A stretch of DNA of 64,000 nt from Haloprofundus salilacus (GTDB taxonomy: Archaea > Halobacteriota > Halobacteria > Halobacteriales > Haloferacaceae): contig NZ_CP083724.1 in NCBI RefSeq assembly GCF_020150815.1, forward strand, positions 310,001-374,000. The letters run 5' to 3'. Numbering within the stretch: position 1 is the stretch's first letter; each line of letters opens with the position of its first letter. This document shows, piece after piece, positions 17,611 through 26,614 of this stretch. A program made the position numbers and the translations under genes. The notes beneath the pieces were generated by a model. It did not search any database. It saw nothing but the letters and a program-made list of their open reading frames with translations, and had not been told where the DNA came from.

Positions 17611-18216
17611 ATGAACCTCATGCGTCTACTGGACGAATTACGCGTGCTGAGCCAGAACGGGCTGAAGTACGCCGACGACCCCTACGACGAGGAGCGGTAC
17701 GAGCGGATACTCGAACTCACGTGTCAATACTACGGTGACGCGCTCGAACTGCCGGCTACGGACGTCCGCGAGCGCTTCGATGCCGAACTCGGCCACGTAA
17801 CGCCGAAAGTCGGCGCGGAAGCGGCGGTGTTCGACTCCACAGGACGCATTCTGCTAATGCGCCGTACCGACGACAGCACGTGGTGTCTCCCCTGCGGATG
17901 GGTCGACCCGAACGAATCGCCCGCCGAGACGGCAGTCCGCGAGACGCGCGAGGAGACCGGACTCGACGTTTCGGTGACCGAACTAGTCGACGTGTACCAC
18001 CACCCGCCCGACGACCGATTCGGTCCACACGGTCGTATCGACGTCCTCTATCGGTGTGTGGTCGACGACGGAGCGCTCGAACTCTCGCACGAAGGGGAGG
18101 CGCTCGATTACTGGGAGATAGACGACGTTCCAGTCTGGCACAAAGCGCACGAGACGTACGCTCGCGACGCCGCCTGTGCGTCTCCCGAGACGGCAACCGA
18201 GTCAACCGACCCGTAG
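17611..18216 (+). CDS. Nudix hydrolase with N-terminal NUDIX_N helical domain
   Basis: 201 residues. Residues 1-60 form the helical NUDIX_N domain (LLDELRVLSQNGLKYADDPY, YERILELTCQYYGDALEL). The Nudix box begins at Gly96 (GWVDPNESPAETAVRETREE, then TGL), with the metal-binding glutamates in RETREETG. Enzymes of this build hydrolyse NADH, ADP-ribose or nucleoside-diphosphate sugars. A second methionine three codons in (residue 4, at 17620) is an equally good start. Transcribed alone; its relation to the sugar genes is unclear. Confidence 0.9.
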   Translation: MNLMRLLDELRVLSQNGLKYADDPYDEERYERILELTCQYYGDALELPATDVRERFDAELGHVTPKVGAEAAVFDSTGRILLMRRTDDSTWCLPCGWVDPNESPAETAVRETREETGLDVSVTELVDVYHHPPDDRFGPHGRIDVLYRCVVDDGALELSHEGEALDYWEIDDVPVWHKAHETYARDAACASPETATESTDP

Positions 18217-18297
18217 CGAACTCTCCGAACCGAACGAGCAGCGCGGAGTGTATCGGGCAGAACGGCTATGTGGGTAGCTCTCAACCTCAATGGTAAG

Positions 18298-19053
18298 ATG
18301 GTTCGACCGGCGATTCAGCTGTACACGCTCCGCGAGTTTGAGGAACCGCTGACCGAAACGCTCCACCGGCTCACCGACACAGTCTACGAGGGTGTCGAGT
18401 TCACCGGATTCGGCAATGAGTCGCCCGAAGCGATCGCCGACGCGCTCGACGATACGGGGCTCGAACCCGTCGGCGCGCACGTCGGTTTCGACGTGCTCGA
18501 AACCGACTACGAGGCGACTGTCGAGGCGTACCGAACGCTGGGATGCGACCAGATCGTCGTCCCCACCTACGGCGAGGAGGGGTTCACCTCCGCCGACGCA
18601 ATCTCTGACACCGCCGAGGAACTGTCCGCGCTGGCCGACCGCCTCGCGGCTGACGGGTTCGAGGCGCACTACCACAACCACGCCTACGAGTTCGCGGCGC
18701 TCGAAGAGACGTTCGACACCGCCTACGACGCGTTTGCCGCGCGGACGGACGACCGGCTTGGATTGGAGTTTGATGTCGGACTCGCGCGTCACGGCGGTGT
18801 CGATCCGGTGCGGTACCTCGACCGCTACGCCGACCGAATCTCGCTCGTCCACCTGACGGACACGATTCCCGGCGGCGACGACACGCTCCACGTCGACCTC
18901 GACGGGGGCGTCGTGGACCTCGACGCCTGCGTCCGGGCTGCTGCCGCCGGAGAGGCCGATTGGCTCATCCACGAGAACGGGTTGACGACCGACCCCGCGG
19001 CGACACTCGAATCGAGTTCTCCCCGTCTCCGAGAACTCCTCGACGCGGCCTGA
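18298..19053 (+). CDS. Sugar phosphate isomerase/epimerase family TIM barrel (AP endonuclease 2 fold)
   Basis: 251 residues. Starts MVRPAIQLYTLREFEEPL, with the family markers GYEGVEFTGFG-like first barrel motif (VYEGVEFTGFG), VGAHVGFDVL, HYHNHAYEFA (metal-binding His and Glu), LGLEFDVGLARHGGVDP and SLVHLTDTIPGG. These supply the His/Glu/Asp metal site of xylose-isomerase-like epimerases. Members act on inositols, 3-keto sugars or ketohexoses. It is followed after 58 bases by two Gfo/Idh dehydrogenases on the same strand, a typical pairing. ATG 18298 is preferred to an upstream in-frame ATG at 18268 because it begins the conserved barrel directly. Confidence 0.88.
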   Translation: MVRPAIQLYTLREFEEPLTETLHRLTDTVYEGVEFTGFGNESPEAIADALDDTGLEPVGAHVGFDVLETDYEATVEAYRTLGCDQIVVPTYGEEGFTSADAISDTAEELSALADRLAADGFEAHYHNHAYEFAALEETFDTAYDAFAARTDDRLGLEFDVGLARHGGVDPVRYLDRYADRISLVHLTDTIPGGDDTLHVDLDGGVVDLDACVRAAAAGEADWLIHENGLTTDPAATLESSSPRLRELLDAA

Positions 19054-19111
19054 GCGCCCGCGCAGTCTTTCGGTCACAATACTTATCATCAGCGCAGCGG
19101 GACCTACGCGT

Positions 19112-20101
19112 ATGCAACGCATCGTCGTGGTCGGCGCCGGGGCGGCGGTGCAAGCGCACGCCGAACGGTACGAGCGCTTCGACGACGCAGCCGTCTACGG
19201 CGTCGTTGGAGGCGCCGCCGAGTCGGGCGACGGCGGTTCTGATTTCGAGAGCGTCGACGCGCCGAGCTACGACTCGCTCTCGGGCGCGCTTCGAGACGAC
19301 GACGTTGACGGCGTCGACATCTGCGGCCCGGGTTCGACTTTCGGCGACGCGCTCGAAACAGCGCTCAACGTGGGGATACCGACCCGCTGCGACCCACCGT
19401 TCGCCCTCGACGATGCGACGTACGACCGCGTCGTCTCGCTGGCAGCAGAGAGCAACGGCTGGATACTGTCGCACTCTCCGCACCGCTTCTCGCGGCTGTA
19501 CGACCGCCTCCACTCGGCGATCGAGTCGGGCGGTATCGGTTCGATAGGCGTCGCGAGAATCGAACGAACCGCGCCGTTCTGCGGTCCCGGATGGAACGTC
19601 TCCTACGATGGCGTCTCCGCCATCGAGAGTCACGTGGACGCGCTCTGTGCCGTCCTCGCCCACGACGTGGACGTCCTCGAGTGGACGTTCGGGCCGATAG
19701 AGCGGGTGTTCGTCCGGATGCGGACGAGCGCGCGGTGCGATCATGCCCATGCCGTGTTCGCGTTTCGAGAGGGTGGGCGGGCGACCGTCGAGACGCGGTG
19801 GCATCGAAATGAGCCGCCCGACCCGCGCGTCAACGTTGAGTACAGCGGCAATCACGGGCGTCTCGACTTCGACGAGAGCGACGCATCGACAGCGCTTCGG
19901 GAAGACGGAGCGTCGCTCGCTGTCGACCCACCGGAGGACGACTGTCGCGGCCGCGCGCTCCGGTCGTTTCTCGACCATCTGCGGGACGCCGACCTGCCCC
20001 CGTCGGACGTCGCGCCGACGACTCCCTCTCGGGTCGTCGCCGCGGTCCGTCGGTCGGCCGACGAGGACATCCCGGTCACACTCGCGGAGGGGTCGCCGTG
20101 A
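19112..20101 (+). CDS. Atypical Gfo/Idh/MocA oxidoreductase lacking the EKP motif
   Basis: 329 residues with the two-domain Gfo/Idh/MocA architecture. An N-terminal Rossmann fold (MQRIVVVGAGAAVQAHAERY) is followed by a C-terminal beta domain (IGVARIERTAPFCGPGW ... ESHVDALCAVLAHDVDVLEW). In the place of the family EKP motif, whose lysine is part of the active site, it has TRCDPPFAL. The expected GxGxxG is GAGAAV. The protein may have lost dehydrogenase activity or act as a partner subunit of the next gene, whose GTG start overlaps its TGA by four bases. A TATA-like AATACTTATC lies about 25-30 bases before the start. Confidence 0.8.
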   Translation: MQRIVVVGAGAAVQAHAERYERFDDAAVYGVVGGAAESGDGGSDFESVDAPSYDSLSGALRDDDVDGVDICGPGSTFGDALETALNVGIPTRCDPPFALDDATYDRVVSLAAESNGWILSHSPHRFSRLYDRLHSAIESGGIGSIGVARIERTAPFCGPGWNVSYDGVSAIESHVDALCAVLAHDVDVLEWTFGPIERVFVRMRTSARCDHAHAVFAFREGGRATVETRWHRNEPPDPRVNVEYSGNHGRLDFDESDASTALREDGASLAVDPPEDDCRGRALRSFLDHLRDADLPPSDVAPTTPSRVVAAVRRSADEDIPVTLAEGSP

Positions 20102-21084
20102 CCGTCCGCGTCGGCATCTGTTCGACCGCCCACGTCAACGCCGAGGTGTACGCGGCGCTGCTGTCGAAACTCCCGGCAGTCGACCTCGTCGGTATCTCGG
20201 GCCAGAACCCCGAGCGCGCGCAGCAACGGGCGAACGCCGTCGGAACGTCAGCGATGCCACACAGCGAATTGATGCGAACGGCCGACGGCGTCGTCGTCTG
20301 CTCACCGACGGCCGCCCACGAGGAATTGATAGAACTCGCGCTGCAACACGACGTCGCCGTGCTCTGCGAGAAACCCCTCGCGACGTCGTTGGCGGCGGCG
20401 AAGTCGATTCAGGACCGCTGCGAGGAGCGCGACGTCGTCACCGGAATGGCGATGCCCCTGCGCTACAGTCGCCCGATGCGGCGACTCAAGGAGCGTTACG
20501 AAGCGGGCGCCGTCGGCGAACTCCTCGCCGTCTCGGGCGTCAACCGCGGCCGGATGCCCGGCGGTTGGTTCGTCGACCCTGAACTGGCCGGTGGCGGTGC
20601 TATCGCCGACCACACCGATCACATCGTCGACGTGGTCCGGTGGATCACCGGCGAGGAGGTTCGCGAGGTGTACGCCGAGACTGACACGCGGTTCTACGAT
20701 ATCCCCGTCGAGGACGTGAACTTGCTGTCGATGACGCTTTCGAACGGCGCATCATTCTCTCTCGACGGGTCGTGGAGTACGCCGCAGAAGAACCCCTTCT
20801 GGGGCGACGCTAGCGTCGAACTCGTGGGGTCGGAGACGACGCTGTCGGCGGACTGCTTCGGCTACCGCTACAGCCACGTCCGAGACACCGGTCACGGCGG
20901 ACACAACGAGTCGATTTACTGGGGCGCAGACCCGAACAACGCGCTCCTCCGCGATTTCGTCGCGTCGATACGCGGCGAGTCGACGGTCGCAACGTCGCTC
21001 GACGACGCCGTCCAGACGGCGGCCGTGATAGCCGCGGCATACGAATCGGTCGAGCGAGGGGAACCGGTCGAAGTCACGTACTGA
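20098..21084 (+). CDS. Gfo/Idh/MocA family sugar dehydrogenase
   Basis: 328 residues. NAD(P)-binding start VRVGICSTAHVNAEVYAALL, intact CEKPLATS motif, and a substrate domain with RGRMPGGWFVDPELAGGG, DHTDHIVDVVRWITGEEVRE (catalytic His) and ETDTRFYDIPVEDVNLL. It probably oxidises a sugar or polyol hydroxyl. It is coupled to the preceding EKP-less paralog by a GTGA overlap. It is clearly related to the convergent gene at 21149-22162, sharing the VREVYAETDTRF and DIPVEDVNLLSMTL segments. Confidence 0.9.
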   Translation: MTVRVGICSTAHVNAEVYAALLSKLPAVDLVGISGQNPERAQQRANAVGTSAMPHSELMRTADGVVVCSPTAAHEELIELALQHDVAVLCEKPLATSLAAAKSIQDRCEERDVVTGMAMPLRYSRPMRRLKERYEAGAVGELLAVSGVNRGRMPGGWFVDPELAGGGAIADHTDHIVDVVRWITGEEVREVYAETDTRFYDIPVEDVNLLSMTLSNGASFSLDGSWSTPQKNPFWGDASVELVGSETTLSADCFGYRYSHVRDTGHGGHNESIYWGADPNNALLRDFVASIRGESTVATSLDDAVQTAAVIAAAYESVERGEPVEVTY

Positions 21085-21148
21085 GTCGTCTCCTCCGTCC
21101 TGTGATCGTCTTTCGTTGCTCCTCGCTTCGACCTCCGATTCGGCGCTC

Positions 21149-22162
21149 TCAGCTCGTCGGAGATGTGAGTTCGACGAGCTCGACGTCGACGGGTTTGGTC
21201 CGACGTGCGGACTCGTAGGCGGCCTCCACGACGGCCACGTCGTTGACCGCGTCCGCACCCGTCTTCAACGGGGGGCGGTCCTCGGCGACGGCCTCGACGA
21301 AGTCGGCGACGAGTCCCTCGTCGGGGTTCGACCCCCAGTACACCGACCGGATTCCGGGGTCGTCGGTGTCGCGCGTCTGCTTTATCTTCTGGTCGAAGCA
21401 GTCGATGGCGACCACGCCTTCCGTGCCGACGAGCCGCAGCGTCGCATCGCCCCAGAAGTCCCACTCGTCGGGCTTGCTCCACGAGCCGTCGAGGACGAAC
21501 TCGGTCCCGTCGGTGAGCGTCATCGACAGCAGATTCACGTCCTCGACAGGGATGTCGTGGAAGCGCGTATCGGTCTCCGCGTACACCTCGCGGACGTCCT
21601 CGCCGGTGATCCATCGGACGATATCGACGATGTGCACCGAGTGGTCCATCACGGCCCCACCGCCGGACTCGTCGGCGTCAACGAACCAGCTACCAGGCAT
21701 CTGCCCCCGGTTCGTCCCACTGAGGAACTGGACGTCCCCGAGTGCGCCGTTCTCGACGGCCGTCTTCGCGTTTCGAACCGGCTGATTGAACCGAAGCGGC
21801 ATAGCAACACCGAGGTGGACGTCCGCGCGGTCACAGATTTCGACTATCTGTTGCGCCTCGTCGACGCTCGGCGCGAGTGGTTTCTCGCAGAGAACATCGA
21901 CGCCGGCGGCGGCGGCGTGCCGAACCCACGCGAGGTGGTCCGCGTTCGTCGAGCAGACGACGACGCCATCTACCTCGGCGAGTAGCGCCTCAGTGTCGAG
22001 GTAGTCGACGCCGTACTCGTCGGCTTTTTTGCGGCCCTCCTCTTCCCGTCCGTCGGCTTCTGTCAGCCCGACGAACTCGGCGTCCGGCAGGTCGTTCAGA
22101 CAGGCGGCGTAAGAGTCGGCGTGCAGGTGAGCGACCGAACAGAGACCGATGCAGACCGTCAC
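21149..22162 (-). CDS. Gfo/Idh/MocA family sugar dehydrogenase
   Basis: 337 residues. Start VCIGLCSVAHLHADSYAACL, intact LCEKPLAPS, and the substrate domain NRGQMPGSWFVDADESGGG, DHSVHIVDIVRWITGEDVRE, ETDTRFHDIPVEDVNLL. It is the closest relative in this window of the gene at 20098-21084, which faces it tail to tail across 64 bases. Its GTG start overlaps the TGA of the upstream Gfo/Idh gene by four bases, so the pair is one operon. Substrate unknown; a sugar or inositol is likely. Confidence 0.9.
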   Translation of the reverse strand: MTVCIGLCSVAHLHADSYAACLNDLPDAEFVGLTEADGREEEGRKKADEYGVDYLDTEALLAEVDGVVVCSTNADHLAWVRHAAAAGVDVLCEKPLAPSVDEAQQIVEICDRADVHLGVAMPLRFNQPVRNAKTAVENGALGDVQFLSGTNRGQMPGSWFVDADESGGGAVMDHSVHIVDIVRWITGEDVREVYAETDTRFHDIPVEDVNLLSMTLTDGTEFVLDGSWSKPDEWDFWGDATLRLVGTEGVVAIDCFDQKIKQTRDTDDPGIRSVYWGSNPDEGLVADFVEAVAEDRPPLKTGADAVNDVAVVEAAYESARRTKPVDVELVELTSPTS

Positions 22163-23157
22163 GCTCCCACCTCCGTAGGCGACACCGGTTCGCCGTGCTC
22201 GCTGGACTCGATGGCCGCGAGCGCGATCCTGACCGCCTTTCGGGCATCGTCCGGCGAGATATCCGGGTCGTGGCCGTGTTCAACGCACTCAATGAAATGC
22301 TCGAGCTCGGCCGTGTACGGACTCTTCGCTAGCGGACTCTCGGGTGCGTTCGCGCCTTCTGCTCCGCCGGAGATACGGACGGCGTTCTCGTCGCGAGCGT
22401 CGAACTCCAACATCCCTTCGTCCCCAGCGAGTTCGTAGCTGGTAACGAACGGCGACCCCTCCGGGTATCCCCACGAGGCTTCGACGTGACCGACCGTCCC
22501 GTCCTCGAAGCGCAGCACGACCGACGAGTGTTGGTTGAGGTGGCCGTCATCCCACTCGGCCGTCCGAGCGAACACCCGTTCGACGTCGCCGACGACCCAG
22601 CGCAGGTAGTCGAAGTCATGGATGGCCATGTCGAGAAGGACGCCCCCGCTCTGCGCTTTGTCGCCGAACCACGAATTGCTGCCGTACCGTGGCGGTGACG
22701 ACATCCGCTCGGTGCGGAACGTGCCCGGCGTTCCGATCTCGCCCGCGTCGATGCGCCGTTTCGCTTCGACGTACTCGGGGAAGTACCGCAACACGTGGCC
22801 GGTCATGAAGGTGATACCGGCTTTTTCTACCGCCTCGACGATGGCGTCTGCGTCCTCGACGGTGCGAGCGAGCGGTTTCTCGCAGAACGCGTCGAGTTCG
22901 CGTTCGGCGGCGGCCTCGACGAGCGGTCTGTGCGTCGGCGTCGGCGTACAGATATCGACGACGGTGACGTCGGCGTCGTCCATCATCTCTTCGGCGTCGG
23001 CGTACACGTCGGCCCCCGGGGCGTGCTCCGCCGCGAATTCCTCTCGGTTGTCGCCGAGCGACGCGACGGCGACGACTTCCGCGTCAGCCACCTCCTGGTA
23101 ACTGTTAGCGTGAGTCGTGGCCATGAAGCCACTTCCCACTAAGCCAATTCGTTGCAT
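22159..23157 (-). CDS. Gfo/Idh/MocA family dehydrogenase
   Basis: 332 residues. Start MQRIGLVGSGFMATTHANSY, FCEKPLARTVEDADAIVEAV, THRPLVEAAAERELD, and substrate-domain motifs SSPPRYGSNSWFGDKAQSGG and LLDMAIHDFDYLRWVVGDVE. These place it with inositol or glucose-fructose type dehydrogenases. The ATG at 23155-23157 is chosen because it begins at the dinucleotide-binding strand. A GGAGGTG string lies immediately in front of it, closer than a normal ribosome binding site. First gene of a two-gene operon with the following dehydrogenase. Confidence 0.9.
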   Translation of the reverse strand: MQRIGLVGSGFMATTHANSYQEVADAEVVAVASLGDNREEFAAEHAPGADVYADAEEMMDDADVTVVDICTPTPTHRPLVEAAAERELDAFCEKPLARTVEDADAIVEAVEKAGITFMTGHVLRYFPEYVEAKRRIDAGEIGTPGTFRTERMSSPPRYGSNSWFGDKAQSGGVLLDMAIHDFDYLRWVVGDVERVFARTAEWDDGHLNQHSSVVLRFEDGTVGHVEASWGYPEGSPFVTSYELAGDEGMLEFDARDENAVRISGGAEGANAPESPLAKSPYTAELEHFIECVEHGHDPDISPDDARKAVRIALAAIESSEHGEPVSPTEVGA

Positions 23158-23212
23158 CACCTCCAACGTGCGGAACTATCGATATTAAAACTTCTGTAGC
23201 GGCAACTAGCAC

Positions 23213-24490
23213 TCAGATGTTCGACCAGGTAGTGTTCGTCTCGGAGGTGAAGCCCGCTCCGGCGAAGCGGTCGCTCTCGTCGAACACCGACCGGATGACC
23301 GAGGGGTCCTCCAGCAGTCGGTGGCGGAGATAGCTCCCGCGGGCGCGCCCGCCGCCGGTTCGCGTGATCTCGAGCACTTCGAGGTACTCCCACTCGCGCA
23401 ACAGGTCGTGGACGCGCCGTTTCGAGAGCGCGTCTAAACTGACCTCTGCGCAGATGTCCTCGTAGGCGGCGTACACCTCCGAGGTCTCGAACGTCCGCGT
23501 CTTCTCGACGAGCGCCAGCGAGACGACCGCCAGCAGCGTCGCCTTCTGCTGGGTGGTCGCCCCCGCGAGTAACGCCTCGACTCGGTCGCGTTCGGCCAAG
23601 TTGTCGGCGCGCTGCACGTGGTCGACGGTGATGGCGTCGGCGTTGTCGCACGCGGCGAGTTCTCCGGCGTGACGGAGCAGATTGATCGCCTTCCGCGCGT
23701 CGCCGTGCTCCTCCGCGGCGAGGGAGGCGCACTCCGACACCGCGTCGTCGGAGAGCGTTCCGCTCTCGAAAGCGTCCGACCGACTCCGGATTATCTCGCG
23801 GAGCGCCCGGCGGTCGTACGGCGTGAAGACGATTTCGCGCTCCTGGAGGCTGCTTTTGACCCGCTCTTCGAGCCGATTTCGGTACTTTATCTTGTTGCTG
23901 ATGCCGACGACACCCACCGAACACCGGTCGAGCTTCCCCGTCTCCGCCGCGCGCGACAGCTGCATGAGCAAGTCGTCTCCCTCCAGACGGTCGATCTCGT
24001 CGAGGATCACGAGCGCGACGTCGAAGCGAGCGTCGAGTACCCGCCAGAGCAAGCGATAGTACCGCGACCGGCCGAGGCCGGTCTCAGGGACGACCAACTC
24101 GGTCTTCTCGGGGTCGTTCAGCGCACGCACCGTCGCCCTGACCGCGCGCGTTTCGGTGTTCTCCTGCGAGCAGTCGACGATAGCGCGACCGACGGTGACG
24201 CCGTTCTCCGCCGCGGCTTCGACGATTCGCTCCGTCGCGTACCGTGCGCAAAGCGACTTTCCGGTGCCGGTCTTGCCGTACAGGAAGACGTTGCTCGGCG
24301 CTTCGCCCGTGACGGCGGGGTTGAGGGCGGTCGCCAGGCGGCGGATCTCCTCGTTTCGGGCGACGATGTTCGCGGGGTCGGGGACGTACCCGACCTCGAG
24401 CCATCCTTTCTTCGAGAAGATTCGGTCCCGAGGGCTAAACGCGTCCCCGAGGGCGCCCGCGTTCTCGACCGGTTCGTCGTACCGTGTCAT
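23213..24490 (-). CDS. orc1: Second Orc1/Cdc6 family protein
   Basis: 425-residue AAA+ protein. Walker A is GKTGTGKS, Walker B is ALVILDEIDRL, sensor 1 is VVGISNKIKYRNRLE, sensor 2 region is EEHGDARKAINLLRHAGELA, and the C-terminal winged helix spans about residues 310-400 (ATTQQKATLLAVVSLALVEK, YLEVLEITRTGGGRARGSYL). It is only distantly similar to the origin-linked copy at 7146, so it is a separate paralog. It lies inside the sugar island with no strong ORB cluster beside it. It may be an orphan initiator, a regulator, or the initiator of another replicon. Confidence 0.93.
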   Translation of the reverse strand: MTRYDEPVENAGALGDAFSPRDRIFSKKGWLEVGYVPDPANIVARNEEIRRLATALNPAVTGEAPSNVFLYGKTGTGKSLCARYATERIVEAAAENGVTVGRAIVDCSQENTETRAVRATVRALNDPEKTELVVPETGLGRSRYYRLLWRVLDARFDVALVILDEIDRLEGDDLLMQLSRAAETGKLDRCSVGVVGISNKIKYRNRLEERVKSSLQEREIVFTPYDRRALREIIRSRSDAFESGTLSDDAVSECASLAAEEHGDARKAINLLRHAGELAACDNADAITVDHVQRADNLAERDRVEALLAGATTQQKATLLAVVSLALVEKTRTFETSEVYAAYEDICAEVSLDALSKRRVHDLLREWEYLEVLEITRTGGGRARGSYLRHRLLEDPSVIRSVFDESDRFAGAGFTSETNTTWSNI

Positions 24491-24782
24491 ACAGTCCCAT
24501 TACTGGCACGTGGCTGATAAACGCATCGGGCGTCCACCTTCACTGCGAATCCGCTCCCCAGCGGTCCGAGTGCGAGTCCTCGACGCTCTCCGGTCGCGCT
24601 CGGCGTCCACCCCCTCCCCCCTCGTTTCACCTGTAAGACATTACAACCCTAAATCCGTAATGGGATGCAAGTCATTTACACCCGTGCACGTTTACTCGGC
24701 CCTCGGTGAATCTGTCGAGTCCGACGGCTCGCCGTGCGCAGCAGGCACCGTCGGAAAACGCTGCGGAAAAAGTCGGGCCGCG
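24491..24782. promoter_or_regulatory. Intergenic region upstream of the second orc1, with one ORB-like site
   Basis: About 290 bases. Near 24611-24636 a C-rich run is followed by CTCGTTTCACCTGTAAG, which resembles the G-string plus TTTC...GTAA layout of the ORBs at the main origin but with an altered core. About 40 bases on, GTCATTTACACCCGTG looks like a diverged inverted copy. One or two weak sites are not enough to call an origin; autoregulation of orc1 is an alternative. Confidence 0.35.
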
Positions 24783-25481
24783 TCAGCCGAGATACGCGTC
24801 GGCGCTCTTGTGGAGCGCGACGAACCCTTCGGCGAACTCCGCACCTCTGGTCCGCCCGAGCACCCGCGCCTCGGCGCGAACGCCCTCGACGAGTCCGTCG
24901 AACTCCGCGTCGATGCCGCCGTGTTCCTCCAGCCACTCGACCTGCGACTCGTGCTGGAGTATCGCCTCCTCCTTCGTCGACTGGTAGTCGGCGATGTCGA
25001 TGTACGTCTCCGGTTCGAACGAGGAGGTCGGCTTGCCGAAGTAGTAGACGTTCTGCGGCTCCCACGGTTCGTACTCCGTCTCCAACAGCGGAAGCGAACA
25101 CATGTAGTAGGCGTCCGTCACCAGCCTCGACGTGGCCCGATGGTCGGGATGCATGTCGTCGCGGTAGTGGGTGAGCACGACGTCGGGGCGGTGTTCGCGC
25201 AGTACGTCGACGAGTTGGAGGCGGTTCTCCATCGAGTATCGCACGCGGCCGTCCTCGAAGTCGAGGAACGCCGCCTCCGCTCCGAGCGTCTCGGCGGCGG
25301 CCTCGGCCTCGCGTTCGCGCGTGGCCGCCACCTCGGCCTCAGTGGTGTCGAAACCGCCGTACTCGCCGCGGGTCATGTAGACGACGGTGACGTCGTCGCC
25401 GCGGTCAGCGTGCTTTGCGAGCGTGCCGCCGCAGAAAATGTCTGCGTCGTCTGGATGTGCGACTATCGCTGTGAGATGCAT
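24783..25481 (-). CDS. PIG-L family deacetylase
   Basis: 232 residues. The zinc motif AHPDDADIFCGG lies at residues 8-19, the third ligand is in DDMHPDHRATS, and the strand VVLTHYRDDMHP is typical of the LmbE/PIG-L/BshB fold. The family removes N-acetyl groups from N-acetylglucosaminyl compounds and related amides. In this island it is a clue that the substrate carries an N-acetylated sugar, though some PIG-L proteins act on unrelated amides. ATG 25479-25481 starts the fold; the frame stays open upstream to 25541 without conserved sequence. Confidence 0.9.
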   Translation of the reverse strand: MHLTAIVAHPDDADIFCGGTLAKHADRGDDVTVVYMTRGEYGGFDTTEAEVAATREREAEAAAETLGAEAAFLDFEDGRVRYSMENRLQLVDVLREHRPDVVLTHYRDDMHPDHRATSRLVTDAYYMCSLPLLETEYEPWEPQNVYYFGKPTSSFEPETYIDIADYQSTKEEAILQHESQVEWLEEHGGIDAEFDGLVEGVRAEARVLGRTRGAEFAEGFVALHKSADAYLG

Positions 25482-25620
25482 ACACACATCAGTCATACAA
25501 GTCGATATTAAGCGTTGTGCTGCGGCCGGTTTCGAACGCAACCGTTGCCGGCCGGCACGCCGGAGTCCGCCGTCGCGCCGGAATCCGCCGTCGAGGAAGA
25601 CGACCGAACCGGGCGTTCGC

Positions 25621-26424
25621 CTACGAGAAGAGGTGTTCGAGGTCGGCGCGGACGCGCGGCGGCATCCGCTCGGGTGCGGTTCGGTACGGCGGTACCTCCG
25701 CGGTTACCCACCCGTCGTAGCCGACCGCCGCGAGCGCGTCGTCGACGGCGTTCCAGTCGACGTCGCCCTCCAGCGGGTAAGTGAAGCCGTCGATGGTGTC
25801 GACGTCGGTCCGATAATCCTTCACGTGGACGCGCTCGATGCGCTCGCCGAGGATTCGGATCCACTGCTCGGGACGGCCGAACCGCCTGACGTTCCCGACG
25901 TCGAAGTACGCGCCGACCGGTCCGGCCGTCGACGCTTCGTCGACGAACTCGGCGAACTCTAGCGGCGAGAGCAGAAAGTCGTTCCAGACGTTTTCGACGC
26001 AGACCGTCACGCCGCGGTCTGCCCCGACCGAAGCGAGGGTTCGGACGGACTCCAGCGCCCTGTCGTACGCGTCGTCGTACGGCGTCTCGTCGTCGACCAC
26101 GGCCGGAACGATCAGCACGGCACCGGCGTCGAACGCGTCCGCGAGCGCTATCATCCGCTCGCCCGCCTCGATACCGGCCGCTTGAGTCTCCTCGTCTGGA
26201 CTCGACAACTGCCGCTCCCAGTGCAGCGTCGTCGAGACGGCGGGTACGTCGAGTCCAGCCTCCGCGATTCGGTCGACGAGTTCGTCGACCGCCCCGTCGT
26301 CCCACAACGGTCCGTCGGCGGTCAGGTTCGGTTCGATTCCGTCGTACCCGGCCTCCGCGAGTGGGTCGACGTTCGCTTCGAGGCGCTCTTCGGGAAACCC
26401 CATCTGGTTGAGTGCGAACCTCAT
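25621..26424 (-). CDS. Sugar phosphate isomerase/epimerase family TIM barrel
   Basis: 267 residues. MRFALNQMGFPEERLEANVD, YDGIEPNLTADG, PAVSTTLHWERQL, VTVCVENVWNDFLLSPLEF, GAYFDVGNVRRFGRPEQW and RVHVKDYRTD outline the AP-endonuclease-2/xylose-isomerase-like barrel with a Glu-Asp-His-Glu metal site. This subgroup resembles hexulose-6-phosphate or 3-keto-sugar isomerases. It lies downstream of the divergent Gfo/Idh gene that begins at 26615. A second ATG two codons upstream (26430) is possible. Confidence 0.88.
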   Translation of the reverse strand: MRFALNQMGFPEERLEANVDPLAEAGYDGIEPNLTADGPLWDDGAVDELVDRIAEAGLDVPAVSTTLHWERQLSSPDEETQAAGIEAGERMIALADAFDAGAVLIVPAVVDDETPYDDAYDRALESVRTLASVGADRGVTVCVENVWNDFLLSPLEFAEFVDEASTAGPVGAYFDVGNVRRFGRPEQWIRILGERIERVHVKDYRTDVDTIDGFTYPLEGDVDWNAVDDALAAVGYDGWVTAEVPPYRTAPERMPPRVRADLEHLFS

Positions 26425-26614
26425 GCACACCAGTTCCTGGTCGCGCCAATTTATAGGTTCGCGTGGCGGATCGGTGGCCGGCCGACGGTAGACCGATGTC
26501 GAATCAACGGCGAACTGGCGGCGAACTGGCGGTGAATCGACGGTAGACCGGCGACTGACCGCCGCCGACGAACCGGCGGGTAGCTTTAACTCCGAGTGTG
26601 CAATATGTGAATCC

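Noticed and set aside
24156-25511. Plus-strand open frame of 451 codons over orc1 and PIG-L
   Set aside because: It crosses two well supported minus-strand genes and shows no domain.
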